Source of the DNA: Synechocystis sp. PCC 6714 | GTDB taxonomy: Bacteria; Cyanobacteriota; Cyanobacteriia; Cyanobacteriales; Microcystaceae | Assembly (NCBI RefSeq): GCF_000478825.2 | Contig: NZ_CP007542.1 | Coordinates: forward strand, 1,612,001 to 1,676,000 | Direction: 5' to 3' | DNA: 64,000 nt | Shown: positions 36,004 through 44,740 of the stretch, one piece after another | Layout of the letters: each line of letters starts with the position of its first letter | How positions within the stretch are numbered: position 1 is the stretch's first letter | Translations under genes and position numbers: made by a program | Notes under the pieces: model-generated | What the model saw: the letters and a program-made list of their open reading frames with translations, nothing else | The model's database searches: none | Told to the model about the DNA's origin: nothing

Positions 36004-37251
36004 ATGAAATATTCGAGCTTCCTTAAACAAGCAGAAGAAAACCTAGTCCCAATCTTTTCGGAAATCGACGCAAAGGTCAAGCAAAATCTGTACAAGGTCA
36101 TAGAGGCCTTTCGCCACCATCGGGTAGGAGTACAACACTTTGCTGGGGTGAGTGGTTATGGCCACGATGACCTAGGTAGAGATACCCTCGATGGGGTTTT
36201 CGCCCAGGTAATGGGGGCAGAGTCGTCCGCTGTACGGGTACAGTTTGTGTCTGGAACCCACGCGATCGCCTGTGCGTTGTACGGCATTTTGCGACCGGGG
36301 GATGAACTACTGTCGGCGGTGGGCTCTCCCTACGACACCCTCGAAGAAGTGATTGGTCTTAGGGGAAGTTGTCAAGGCTCCCTCGCTGACTTTAACATTT
36401 CTTATCGTCAATTGCCCCTCACGGCGGCCAACACGGTGGACTGGCAGGGGCTGGAAACAGCAGTGCGTCCGGAAACTCGCTTAGTTCTAATCCAACGTTC
36501 CTGTGGTTACAGTTGGCGCCCCAGTTTGGCGATCGCCGACATCGCCAGAATTATCGAAATTGTTAAAGCCCAAAATCCCCACACCCTTTGTTTTGTGGAC
36601 AATTGCTATGGGGAATTCATCGAGACAGTGGAACCAACGGCGATCGGAGCGGATTTGATGGCCGGGTCTTTGATCAAAAATCCTGGGGGCACCATTGTCA
36701 CCGCGGGGGGTTACCTAGCCGGCAAAGAAGAATGGGTGGAAGCGGGGGCCTACAGATTGACCGCCCCAGGCATTGGCCGGGAAGGGGGAGCCACCTTTGA
36801 CCAAAATCGCTTGTTATTCCAAGGCCTCTTCCTTGCGCCCCAAATGGTGGGGGAAGCGATGAAATGTAACCATCTACTGGCCTACGTGTTTGCCCAATTA
36901 GGTTACCCGGTTAACCCGGCCCCTTTGGCTCCCCGCCGGGACGTAATCCAAGCGATTCAGTTGGGCAGTCCAGAAAAATTATTGGCTTTTTGCCGAGCGT
37001 TACAAGGGGCTTCCCCCATTAGTTCCTACCTCCAACCGGTACCGGCCGCCATGCCCGGTTACGCCAGTGAGGTGGTGATGGCCGGGGGCACATTTATTGA
37101 TGGCAGTACTTCGGAGTTGTCCGCCGACGGCCCACTGCGGGAACCCTACACTGTTTTTTGCCAGGGAGGCACCCACTGGACCCACATGGCGATCGCCTTG
37201 GAGGAAATTTTGGCCGCCTTCGAAGCCCTGGAAGATGGAGAAAAAGCCTAA
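36004..37251 (+). CDS. PLP enzyme of the methionine gamma-lyase / aluminium-resistance family
   Basis: 415 residues from ATG 36004 (the frame is open to 35947). Key parts: FRHHRVGVQHFAGVSGYGHDDLGRDTLD (~40), RVQFVSGTHAIACALYGILRPGDELL, LVLIQRSCGYSWRPSL, FVDNCYGEFIE (~200) and the PLP lysine in GSLIKNPGGTI. It fits the family annotated as aluminium resistance or methionine gamma-lyase; actual substrate in cyanobacteria is not known to me. It appears complete. Confidence 0.85.
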   Translation: MKYSSFLKQAEENLVPIFSEIDAKVKQNLYKVIEAFRHHRVGVQHFAGVSGYGHDDLGRDTLDGVFAQVMGAESSAVRVQFVSGTHAIACALYGILRPGDELLSAVGSPYDTLEEVIGLRGSCQGSLADFNISYRQLPLTAANTVDWQGLETAVRPETRLVLIQRSCGYSWRPSLAIADIARIIEIVKAQNPHTLCFVDNCYGEFIETVEPTAIGADLMAGSLIKNPGGTIVTAGGYLAGKEEWVEAGAYRLTAPGIGREGGATFDQNRLLFQGLFLAPQMVGEAMKCNHLLAYVFAQLGYPVNPAPLAPRRDVIQAIQLGSPEKLLAFCRALQGASPISSYLQPVPAAMPGYASEVVMAGGTFIDGSTSELSADGPLREPYTVFCQGGTHWTHMAIALEEILAAFEALEDGEKA

Positions 37252-37371
37252 ATTACCGACACATCAGCCGTTTAGGGAAGTGGTCCGTAGCAGGGTTAGG
37301 AATACCATTGCCGGTCATAGAATTGGGGTGACTGGTTAAAGTATTGGGAGGCGTAATAGACGTCGTTGATT

Positions 37372-37704
37372 ATGAAAAATTACCGTTCAACCCTACTCGG
37401 CCGCCCTGGCAAAATTGCCCTAGTTGCCTTAATCCTCGGCAGCTTGGGCCTAGGGATGCCTAGCCATGGCCAGGAAGCCCAAACCTACCACTGCTCCCCT
37501 ACCGAAACATTGGTGATTAGAATGGTGGAAGGATCTGCCATTGAGGTCACCCTGCCGGATGGTCGTACAGTAGTTTTACCCAAAGCGGAGTCGGCTTCCG
37601 GGGCTAAATACAGCAATGGTTCCCTCACTGTTTGGTCTAAGGGCAACACTGCTTTGGTGGAAGAAGGCGGCACTGTCAAATGGCAGGATTGCGTCAAAAT
37701 CTAG
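37372..37704 (+). CDS. MliC-like exported protein
   Basis: 110 residues from ATG 37372. Signal peptide ending in MPSHGQEA, then a compact domain with YHCSPTETLVIRMVEGSAIEVTLPDGRTVVLPKAESASGAKYSNGSLTVWSKGNTALVEEGGTVKWQDCV: two cysteines at the ends, typical of the MliC/lysozyme-inhibitor fold. MliC proteins inhibit C-type lysozyme in the periplasm; that role here is by family only. Next gene starts 33 bases downstream. Confidence 0.75.
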   Translation: MKNYRSTLLGRPGKIALVALILGSLGLGMPSHGQEAQTYHCSPTETLVIRMVEGSAIEVTLPDGRTVVLPKAESASGAKYSNGSLTVWSKGNTALVEEGGTVKWQDCVKI

Positions 37705-37736
37705 TCACTTTTATCGCTTCAGAGGACATTAATGCC

Positions 37737-38066
37737 ATGGTTACCACTTCCACCGATCAACCCCGGCGATCGCCTACTTTTTTGTTCGTAACTTTGCTGG
37801 GTTTTTTAACTGCGGCCTTGGTGTTCTGCCCCATCCCAGCCCAGGCAGGAGAAAGGGAAAATTCCAATAATCCCATGGGTTACGAAGATGCAGACCGGAT
37901 GGATTACGAGAATATGAACGAGGAAGATTATCAGGATTTAACTGACGAAAAATCCGTTGACGACGACAGCTTAGATTACGAACAAGAAAATCAAGCTGGC
38001 TACGAGGATGATAATAAGTACGAGTATGAAAACCAAGACGACTTTAACTATCGCAATCTGAATTGA
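37737..38066 (+). CDS. Exported acidic Tyr/Asp/Asn-rich low-complexity protein
   Basis: 109 residues from ATG 37737. Twin basic residues precede a signal peptide (RRSPTFLFVTLLGFLTAALVFCPIPAQA). The mature ~75 residues are a chain of short acidic units around tyrosine: GYEDADRMDYENMNEEDYQDL, LDYEQENQAGYEDDNKYEYENQ. No domain is recognised. Regular Y spacing of about 6-8 residues could indicate a repeat used for binding cations or a surface polymer. Confidence 0.6.
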   Translation: MVTTSTDQPRRSPTFLFVTLLGFLTAALVFCPIPAQAGERENSNNPMGYEDADRMDYENMNEEDYQDLTDEKSVDDDSLDYEQENQAGYEDDNKYEYENQDDFNYRNLN

Positions 38067-38074
38067 TCTCGCAT

Positions 38075-38998
38075 CTATTGCCCAACATTGGCGATCGCCT
38101 GTTGACCCTGGGGACTGGTGGCAAAGCCTAAAAATGCTTCCACCGCTGGGGAAGGGGGCGTCTTGTAAAAGTAAAACAATTGGCGACGCAGAGGATAGTC
38201 CACCTCATTTGGACTGAAGCCATCAATGGGAACAACCCTTACGGTTTGTTGGTTCTGCAACTGTACATAGGTGGCGTAACTGACGCCTTGGCTGCCCAAC
38301 GCTCGAATGATGGGCGTGGTGGCATCCCTGGGCATGGTTTGGAAATTTGTCCCTTGGCCAAAAGCTTGCCCCTGCAAAACCTGGGCGGCAAAGGTTTGTT
38401 GGGTGCCACTTTCAGAAGGCCGATTGATTACTTGGATGGCTCCGTTGGGTCCCCCCACCTCAGACCAATTAGTGATTTTTCCTGTAAAAATATCCCGCAG
38501 TTGGGCCGAGGTTAACCCCCCAGTAAAGGGATTTTGCACACCTACCATAACGGCGATCGTGTCATTGGCCACCGGCACCGCCGCCAAGCCTTGGTTCTGT
38601 TCTTGGGAAGTGAGGGGACGGGAACTGGCAGATAGATCAACTTTGCCCAAAATTAGGTTAACAACGCCCCTATCTGTGCCCTGGGCATCGGTTTGCACCA
38701 CTGTGCCGGGGAAGGTTTGCTGAAATTGAGCCTTTAGGGTCTCATTGATGTTGACCATACTAGTGGAGCCATCAATACTAATTTTAGTACCTGCCGGAAC
38801 CTGGGTTGGCGCCACAAAAGCATCGGAAACTTGCAATTCTGGGGGAGGAGGTAACTGCCCCGGTTCGCTAACCATTTGCCCTGGGTTTTCACCGCCAGTT
38901 TGGAAGCGTTGCCATAACCACCAACCACCTCCCGCTAGCAGGGCTCCGGTAATCGCTAAAGCACCGATTAAGATAACTGCTTCGTTTTTTTGCCCCAT
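38075..38998 (-). CDS. pstS: Phosphate-binding protein, PstS family, membrane-anchored
   Basis: 307 residues. N-terminal membrane anchor (AVILIGALAITGALLAGGGWWLW) in place of a cleaved signal, a Pro-rich linker, then the PstS fold: TKISIDGSTSMVNINETLKAQFQQTFPGT, ASSRPLTSQEQ, ANDTIAVMVGVQNPFTGGLTSAQLRDIFTGKITNW and RPSESGTQQTF. It binds phosphate in the periplasm. No pstC, pstA or pstB genes are next to it, so it may serve a transporter encoded elsewhere or act as a sensor, as proposed for orphan PstS proteins. Confidence 0.85.
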   Translation of the reverse strand: MGQKNEAVILIGALAITGALLAGGGWWLWQRFQTGGENPGQMVSEPGQLPPPPELQVSDAFVAPTQVPAGTKISIDGSTSMVNINETLKAQFQQTFPGTVVQTDAQGTDRGVVNLILGKVDLSASSRPLTSQEQNQGLAAVPVANDTIAVMVGVQNPFTGGLTSAQLRDIFTGKITNWSEVGGPNGAIQVINRPSESGTQQTFAAQVLQGQAFGQGTNFQTMPRDATTPIIRALGSQGVSYATYVQLQNQQTVRVVPIDGFSPNEVDYPLRRQLFYFYKTPPSPAVEAFLGFATSPQGQQAIANVGQ

Positions 38999-39062
38999 AG
39001 GGTTTTGCTCCCAATGCTATGCCACTGATGTGGAGAGATCGTAGCCCATTGAGAGCTTTTAT

Positions 39063-40646
39063 CTAGGATTGCTCCGCTACATTTTCCCCCTCCAAGGTAA
39101 CTAGTAAGGGCATAATGTTTTCCTCCAAACGACCCATGCGAATCAACTCTGCGTAGGTTTCCGCTTCAATATCCAGCACGGCTTGGTCAAATTTCTTGTT
39201 GGCCACTTCCTGCAATAGGGGATATTCCCGTAGTAATAGGGTGAGTTTATCGGTGACGCTCTGCAACTGCCCCTGCACCAATTCTTGCTTGTAACGTAGT
39301 CGTTCCGGGTTAATGTCCGGAAATTCATCGGTTTTTTGTAATTCCGCTAGTACCCGCCGCAGGGCAATTTGTCGGGATACCAATTCAGCATACTCCAGCC
39401 GTTGGGGTTGATCGCCAATTAAATCCAAACCTTTAAGCACAAATTGGGTGGTCAGCCCCTGCACCAAGAGGGTGAACAGCACCACACCAAAGACAATGTC
39501 GATGATGGCCTGCCGTTCGGCGATCGCCTGGGGCACACTCAGGGCCACGGCAATGGCAACGGACCCCCGTAGACCTCCCCACCAAAGCACTGTTTGTTCC
39601 TGGATTGTAATGTAGGTACTGCTAATCTGATCGCTGATTTTATTGTTAAGGAAACTAAGGGCAAAAATACTCACAAAACGGGTGGCCACCACAGCGGCAA
39701 TGGCAATGAGAATCAGGTTAAGGTGGTCCGAAAGACTGCTCAGCCCGATCTGATCGCCGATCAAGAGGAAAATAATCGAGTTGACAAAGAAGGCAACAAA
39801 TTCCCAAAAAATACTGACAATGATGCGAGTGCGGGGATTCATGCCAATGCGGGAGCCGTAGTTACCCAAAACTAAGCCCACCACCACCACACCAATAACT
39901 CCTGATCCCCCCAGATTTTCTGCCAAAATATAGGCGCCATAGGCCGATACTAGGGTGAGGGACTGTTCCACAAAGGGGAGGTCAAACCGTTGGGTTAACA
40001 GGGACAGACTAAAACCAATCACTAGCCCACAACCAACCCCAATGCCGATCACGGTGGTAAATCGAGCTAGGGTAACGGACAGGTCAAAGGTGCTAGTGCC
40101 CAGGGGAATACCTACTAAAATGAGGAAGACCACCACTGCTACCCCGTCGTTAAACAGACTCTCCCCTTCCATTAAGGTATTCAGTTTTTTGCTGGCCCCC
40201 AACTCTTTAAACAGGGCAATTACGGATACCGGATCCGTGGCCGAAAGGGCCGCCGCCGCTAAAAAGGCGATCGCCAATTCCATGCCTCCCCAATGGGAAA
40301 GGGGTAGGGCAATGCCCACCACACAAATGACGACCCCAAAGGTGGCAAAGAGCACAATGGGAAACCAATTTTCTTTGAGATTACGCCACTGTAAATTCCA
40401 TGCCGCTTCAAATAAGAGGGGGGGCAGGAAAATTTCCATGATCAATTCCGGGGAAAGGTTGATCAACTTCACATCCACAAAGGCTAAGCACATGCCCACA
40501 ATCACCAAGAGCAAGGTGTAGGGAATTTTCCGCAGAATTGGCACTGTTTTGGACAGGGTGGCAATGCTCAAAGAAACCGAGAGCACAATCAAAAATTGCT
40601 CTAGGTTATAGGAAATCGAGAGGGATTCGTTGACCGCTGTATCCAC
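39063..40646 (-). CDS. nhaS1: Na+/H+ antiporter NhaS1 (NhaP type)
   Basis: 527 residues, the length I recall for PCC 6803 NhaS1/SynNhaP. About twelve membrane segments with the CPA1 core: LPPLLFEAAWNL, ALSATDPVSVIALFKEL (~140), GESLFNDGVAVVVF (~160) with its Asn-Asp pair, GSGVIGVVVVGLVLGN, and WGGLRGSVAIAVALSVP (~355). A ~130-residue cytoplasmic C-terminal tail (from LDLIGDQPQRL) is charged and helical, important for ion selectivity in the orthologue. It exports Na+ for protons across the plasma membrane. Confidence 0.88.
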   Translation of the reverse strand: MDTAVNESLSISYNLEQFLIVLSVSLSIATLSKTVPILRKIPYTLLLVIVGMCLAFVDVKLINLSPELIMEIFLPPLLFEAAWNLQWRNLKENWFPIVLFATFGVVICVVGIALPLSHWGGMELAIAFLAAAALSATDPVSVIALFKELGASKKLNTLMEGESLFNDGVAVVVFLILVGIPLGTSTFDLSVTLARFTTVIGIGVGCGLVIGFSLSLLTQRFDLPFVEQSLTLVSAYGAYILAENLGGSGVIGVVVVGLVLGNYGSRIGMNPRTRIIVSIFWEFVAFFVNSIIFLLIGDQIGLSSLSDHLNLILIAIAAVVATRFVSIFALSFLNNKISDQISSTYITIQEQTVLWWGGLRGSVAIAVALSVPQAIAERQAIIDIVFGVVLFTLLVQGLTTQFVLKGLDLIGDQPQRLEYAELVSRQIALRRVLAELQKTDEFPDINPERLRYKQELVQGQLQSVTDKLTLLLREYPLLQEVANKKFDQAVLDIEAETYAELIRMGRLEENIMPLLVTLEGENVAEQS

Positions 40647-40921
40647 GGTTTAGGCTCCTTTCTGGCTAAAATCTCCCCCATTATGGGCCCACTCCGCTGT
40701 TGGGGCAAAGCTAGGCCGATGCTTTGCTGTGGCGCCAGAATAATCTGTCCGCTTAAAAATACGATAGTTCTGCAAACCGAAAGAATAGATTTTGGTAAAG
40801 ACCTCCAGCAAATTGGTTGAAATGGGTTCACTATCTGATACAATCCTGTCCTAGGCATACATAAGAATTTTTAATTGACATTTATTACTGCTTCTCACAC
40901 TCACAACTAGGGTTGTAAACA

Positions 40922-41560
40922 ATGGTTAGTCAATCTTTTCAAGAGCCATCGGACGAATCAAGCAATGAGATAGATCTCTTTTCCAATCTAGATTTGCCTA
41001 AAGAGCCTCTGCGAGGGCAAAAGTTTAAGCAAGATACTGGTTTGTACATCAACTGGTTAGATAAACTAACTGACGAGGAGAAATGGCAAGCATATACATT
41101 TTTCACTCGGACAAGCTCCGGTAAAAAACTGGCTAAGAATGCACTGGAGAAATATAAAGAGCGCATTTCGGTTAACCAAGGTCTTGGTAGAGAGTTATCA
41201 GAAGCAAGGGAAAACTTACTGAAACTAGAAAATTCTGAAATATTGGCGGCGGGCAAATGGTTATGGAGCGCCCTGTCAAAAAGAGGCCATGAAAGACAAC
41301 AACACTTACTTGAAAGAGATCTAGTTCATAGAGATGATTACAATGGATCTGTAACTGGCTTACAACGGGCAATTCATGATATAGAAGAAGAAATAGAGAA
41401 ACTGACAAATACTTCTGGTGAAAAGGTAAAGAAACTAGGAAAAAGAGTTAATACTCTTAGAAGTATTCTAAAAGCACAACAAAAGACTTTGGAAGACATT
41501 ATTAGGGAAAGGTATGGTGACGATGACTGGAATTTTATTCAAAGTCAATTAAGAAAATAA
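40922..41560 (+). CDS. Cassette gene A: acidic coiled-coil protein with ALEKYK motif
   Basis: 212 residues. The acidic N-terminus (DESSNEIDLFSNLDLP) precedes a conserved-looking segment GLYINWLDKLTDEEKWQAYTFFTRT (~40-64) and the motif LAKNALEKYK (70-79). A long coiled coil occupies ~135-195 (GLQRAIHDIEEEIEKLTN, LGKRVNTLRSILKAQQKTLEDIIRERYG). AT-rich compared with its neighbours. No family recognised. The next two genes follow at 12 and 8 bases, so the three are an operon. Motif shared with both partners (see findings). Confidence 0.7.
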   Translation: MVSQSFQEPSDESSNEIDLFSNLDLPKEPLRGQKFKQDTGLYINWLDKLTDEEKWQAYTFFTRTSSGKKLAKNALEKYKERISVNQGLGRELSEARENLLKLENSEILAAGKWLWSALSKRGHERQQHLLERDLVHRDDYNGSVTGLQRAIHDIEEEIEKLTNTSGEKVKKLGKRVNTLRSILKAQQKTLEDIIRERYGDDDWNFIQSQLRK

Positions 41561-41572
41561 TAGGAAATAAAA

Positions 41573-41944
41573 ATGAATACAATTGATGGATTAACTTATC
41601 GGCAATGGCAGACTAGAAATACTGAGTTTTTGAAAAAACTTAGCCCTAGTCAGGTGAAAGATGTACGAGCAAAAGGTTATAAAAATGTTGGTTGGGAAAA
41701 TGTCAAAAAATCTTGGAAGATTATAAGCAACATCGACAATGTTATCAGTCTAATTGATAAAAGAATGAAACGAGGTGATATACCGGGAGTTATTCGCCAT
41801 TCAATATTAACTTTAGATAAAGCAATTGAGTATGCAGACGAGTCAATTCAATTTGCCCAGGATACTGAAAAGGAAATAGAAGCATCTCTCGATAAGTCTA
41901 AGAAAATTGCCAAAAAAGCATTGTCAAAATACAAAATTCTCTAG
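41573..41944 (+). CDS. Cassette gene B: small Lys-rich helical protein ending in ALSKYK
   Basis: 123 residues. Begins DGLTYRQWQTRNTEFLKKLSPSQ, then GYKNVGWENVKKSWKIISNIDNVISLIDKRMKRGDIPGVIRHSI, and a helical tail (AIEYADESIQFAQDTEKEIEASLDKSKK) ending with IAKKALSKYK at 112-121, four residues from the C-terminus. Basic overall. No known domain. RBS is GGAAAT-like, with AATAGGAAA upstream. Probably a partner of A and of the nuclease. Confidence 0.68.
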   Translation: MNTIDGLTYRQWQTRNTEFLKKLSPSQVKDVRAKGYKNVGWENVKKSWKIISNIDNVISLIDKRMKRGDIPGVIRHSILTLDKAIEYADESIQFAQDTEKEIEASLDKSKKIAKKALSKYKIL

Positions 41945-41952
41945 AGGTATCT

Positions 41953-42450
41953 ATGGACAAAAATTTCTTGAATAATCTTAAATATCTTTATGATCCCGTG
42001 GAAATTGCCTTTGCTTGGTCAGAGATGCAGAGTCAGGCAATTATTAACCACCCTGAATTTGGCAAAATTAGTCCCAATGATTATCGAGCTAGATTTAATG
42101 GTAAAGTTTGTCCGTTTTGTGCCCAAAGAATGGTTCATGGTCAGGATTTACACATGACAAGATCAAGGGACGAAGCCATTTCTCGAAAGTATCAATATGC
42201 GGACAAAAATGGAAATAAGAAGATTAACAATGCTGGTGGAATATATTATCATCCCCATTATGTGACTTTAGATCATGTGGTAAATAAAGCACGGTGTCCA
42301 GAGTTGATGTTTAAAGCTGACAACCTTCAGATCATGTGCTGGAAATGTAATGTAGAAAAAGGGGATAATAATAGTTATGAAATTGAGTTAATCTTAGATT
42401 TTACAAGAGATATTGCCAGAGAAGCTCTAGAAAGATATAAACCACTTTAA
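41953..42450 (+). CDS. Cassette gene C: HNH endonuclease
   Basis: 165 residues. Zinc-type HNH domain: CPFC (C53, C56), DHVV with the general base H108, and the second zinc pair MCWKC (C129, C132) followed by NVEKGDN. The N-terminal ~50 residues (LYDPVEIAFAWSEMQSQAIINHPEF) and the stretch between the zinc pairs are not recognised. The C-terminal helix ends DIAREALERYKPL, the same motif as in A and B. A DNA-cutting or nicking role in defence or mobility is inferred from family and setting. Confidence 0.78.
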   Translation: MDKNFLNNLKYLYDPVEIAFAWSEMQSQAIINHPEFGKISPNDYRARFNGKVCPFCAQRMVHGQDLHMTRSRDEAISRKYQYADKNGNKKINNAGGIYYHPHYVTLDHVVNKARCPELMFKADNLQIMCWKCNVEKGDNNSYEIELILDFTRDIAREALERYKPL

Positions 42451-42581
42451 ACAAGTAGTATATTCAGTGATTTTTTAATCGCAGAAAAGCTTAACTAACC
42501 ATTGATTTATCTCAATCGCACAAAGGGGGAATGCAGAAGGCGATCGCCTGGGGATAATATGGGGAGTGGTAATTTTGGGAG

Positions 42582-43916
42582 TTGCAGTTGAAAATCCCTG
42601 CCCATCTATTGAAAAAGGAACAGTTAGCAATCTGTGTGGGGTTGACCCTACTGCCCTTCAACGCCGTAGCGGGGTTACTGCCACTGCTGTTTGCCAGCCT
42701 GAGACCGTGGTTTTTCCATGGCAAAAAATTAGCCAGCCTACCCCTAGCCAAAGTGTGGGCCGCCCTGACCCTGTGGTTTTTGTTGACCACCATCACCGCC
42801 CATAACCGAGGGGAAGCACTGCTGGGGTTAGCGAACTTTGTGCCCTACTTCATTGTTTTTCTTGCCTTTAGCCAGGTAATTTGCCAATTCAAGCAACTTA
42901 ACAATTTAGCCTGGCTATTGACCGCCAACACCGTAGTGTTGTGTGTGATCGGCTTTGGCCAAATTTATGGTGGCTGGGCCACCCCCGATTGGTTAGCGGC
43001 GATCGGTACCAACCTAGTGGCCGGGGGTAGACCTGAAGGTAGGATGTCCTCCTTATTAATGTATGCCAACCTATTTTCCGCCTGGTTGTTGATGGTGTTT
43101 CCCCTCAGCTTGGGGTTACTGATTCAATCTGTCCGCCGTTGGCATTTCACTGCCTCTGGTTTTGCCCTCAACCCTCCCCCCCTAGTCTGGGCTTTGTTGG
43201 GAGCTTGCATCCTAGAGGCGATCGCCTTGGTGCTGACTGGCTCCCGTAGTGCTTGGGGCATAGGGCTATTAATTGCAGTGGCCTACGCCATTTATCTGGG
43301 TTGGTACTGGTTAGTGGCCCTGGCGGCCGGTGCCACAGCCATGGTTTTGTGGGCATCCTTTGGCCCCTTTGGTAAAGAACCATTGCGGCAGATAGTGCCC
43401 CGCTACTTTTGGGGCAGGCTGTCCGACGAGCTTTATCCCGACCGCTACACCACCGCTCTACGTAGCACACAGTGGAAATTTAGCTGGGATATGTTCCTGG
43501 ACCAACCCATTTTTGGCCAGGGCCTGCGAAATTTTACCCCCCTGTACCAAGCCGCCATGAACGTCTGGATCGGCCATCCCCATAACCTTGTGCTGATGCT
43601 GTTGGGGGAAACGGGGCTGATCGGAACTTTATTGATGCTGGGGGCAGTGGGCTTAATTTTGGCCCAGGGGGCAATCTTGCTGACTAATTTGGCCCATTGC
43701 ACTGGTTTTCTGCGGCGCTCCCAACATTTACTTTTGTTCTCCTACGGTTTAGCCTTTGCTGCCCTTTGTTTGTACAACCTATTTGATGTCACCATTTTTG
43801 ACATGCGGAATAACGTGCTGGGCTGGACTTTCCTAGCGGCGATCGCCGGGGTGAGCCAACGCTATGGCCCCAAATTAGCCCAGGGAAGTTTGGCAAAACT
43901 ATCGGTGTCGGGATAG
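42582..43916 (+). CDS. O-antigen ligase/polymerase (Wzy-like) membrane protein
   Basis: 444 residues with about ten membrane segments (LAICVGLTLLPFNAVAGLLPLLF at the start, LWFLLTTITA, LLMVFPLSLGLLI, ILEAIALVLTGSRSAWGIGLLIAVAYAIYLGWYW and others). The periplasmic loop reads YPDRYTTALRSTQWKFSWDMFLDQPIFGQGLRNFTPLY and GHPHNLVLMLLGETGLIG; these R/H-containing loops are the Wzy_C signature. It probably joins or polymerises surface sugars. It should not be taken for the bicarbonate-linked IctB, which I remember as different in sequence. Confidence 0.8.
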   Translation: MQLKIPAHLLKKEQLAICVGLTLLPFNAVAGLLPLLFASLRPWFFHGKKLASLPLAKVWAALTLWFLLTTITAHNRGEALLGLANFVPYFIVFLAFSQVICQFKQLNNLAWLLTANTVVLCVIGFGQIYGGWATPDWLAAIGTNLVAGGRPEGRMSSLLMYANLFSAWLLMVFPLSLGLLIQSVRRWHFTASGFALNPPPLVWALLGACILEAIALVLTGSRSAWGIGLLIAVAYAIYLGWYWLVALAAGATAMVLWASFGPFGKEPLRQIVPRYFWGRLSDELYPDRYTTALRSTQWKFSWDMFLDQPIFGQGLRNFTPLYQAAMNVWIGHPHNLVLMLLGETGLIGTLLMLGAVGLILAQGAILLTNLAHCTGFLRRSQHLLLFSYGLAFAALCLYNLFDVTIFDMRNNVLGWTFLAAIAGVSQRYGPKLAQGSLAKLSVSG

Positions 43917-43956
43917 GCAGAGATTGCCCCGGTTTCCTGATGTTGTAAGTTCTGGT

Positions 43957-44553
43957 CTAAATTTCCCGGTAAACCTGTTGAATATCAGCAATGGTAAACA
44001 GGGCTTGAAAGGTCAACCCCTGACTTTGGTAGAATTCCCTTCCTCCCTGTTGGCGATCGACTAGGGAAATAACCGTATCCACCTGGTAACCAGCATCTCG
44101 TAACCTTTCCACTGCCAACATGGCAGATTTGCCCGTGGTGACCACATCTTCCAACACCACCACTTTAGCCCCTGGAGCTAACTCCGGCCCTTCAATGTAA
44201 GCTTTAGTGCCGTGGCCTTTGGCCTCCTTGCGAATAATTAATGCCGCCACCGGCTGTTCTTCGTAGGCAGATACGGTGCTGACAGCGCTAACAATCGGAT
44301 CCGCCCCCAGGGTTAACCCCGCCACTGCTTCCACCTGCCCTGGTAATTGCGCCAACAACAACCGTCCGATCGCCAGGGCTCCTTCGGCCCGGAGAGTGAC
44401 CAGTTTGCCGTTGATGTAGTAGGTGCTGGGTTGGCCAGAAGACAGGACAAAATCTCCTTCTTGATAGGCGTAGGTTGCCAATAAAGAGAGCAAATATTGG
44501 CGCACTTGTTCTAGGGAAGCCGTCTTGAGAGAGGCTAGGGTCAAATCGGTCAT
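43957..44553 (-). CDS. pyrE: Orotate phosphoribosyltransferase
   Basis: 198 residues from ATG at 44553 (MTDLTLASL); a longer start at 44598 runs through a hairpin and is less likely. Forms OMP from orotate and PRPP in pyrimidine synthesis. Visible: GDFVLSSGQPSTYYINGKLVTLR, ADPIVSAVS, AALIIRKEAKGHGTK and the PRPP loop VVVLEDVVTTGKSAMLA. Normal length. A perfect hairpin (44575-44590) lies just upstream of the start. Confidence 0.93.
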   Translation of the reverse strand: MTDLTLASLKTASLEQVRQYLLSLLATYAYQEGDFVLSSGQPSTYYINGKLVTLRAEGALAIGRLLLAQLPGQVEAVAGLTLGADPIVSAVSTVSAYEEQPVAALIIRKEAKGHGTKAYIEGPELAPGAKVVVLEDVVTTGKSAMLAVERLRDAGYQVDTVISLVDRQQGGREFYQSQGLTFQALFTIADIQQVYREI

Positions 44554-44574
44554 CGAAAAACTGGGTCTTAAACT

Positions 44575-44590
44575 CCGCCCTTCAGGGCGG
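44575..44590. repeat. Perfect GC hairpin upstream of pyrE
   Basis: CCGCCCT (44575-44581) and AGGGCGG (44584-44590) form a 7-bp perfect stem with a 2-base loop; flanks are AAACT and CTTTGCAT. It sits in the pyrE leader, 22 bases before the start. GC hairpins of this exact kind are common at ends of IS200/IS605-type elements and as free palindromes in cyanobacteria (from memory). Whether this is a remnant or an attenuator cannot be told. Confidence 0.6.
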
Positions 44591-44740
44591 CTTTGCATTT
44601 AGACTCTAACACCAAAAACAACATCAACAACAAGATGATAATAATCCAGGATTGGGGTGGAGAAAAATTCTATTACTACAGGTTTTCTCCCCACTAGAAC
44701 AAAAAAATCTTGCACCCTACGCTGGCGTGTGAATAATAAT

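Noticed and set aside
42582-43916. IctB bicarbonate protein
   Set aside because: Shares the Wzy-like loop, but the sequence differs from IctB as I remember it, so only the general family is given.
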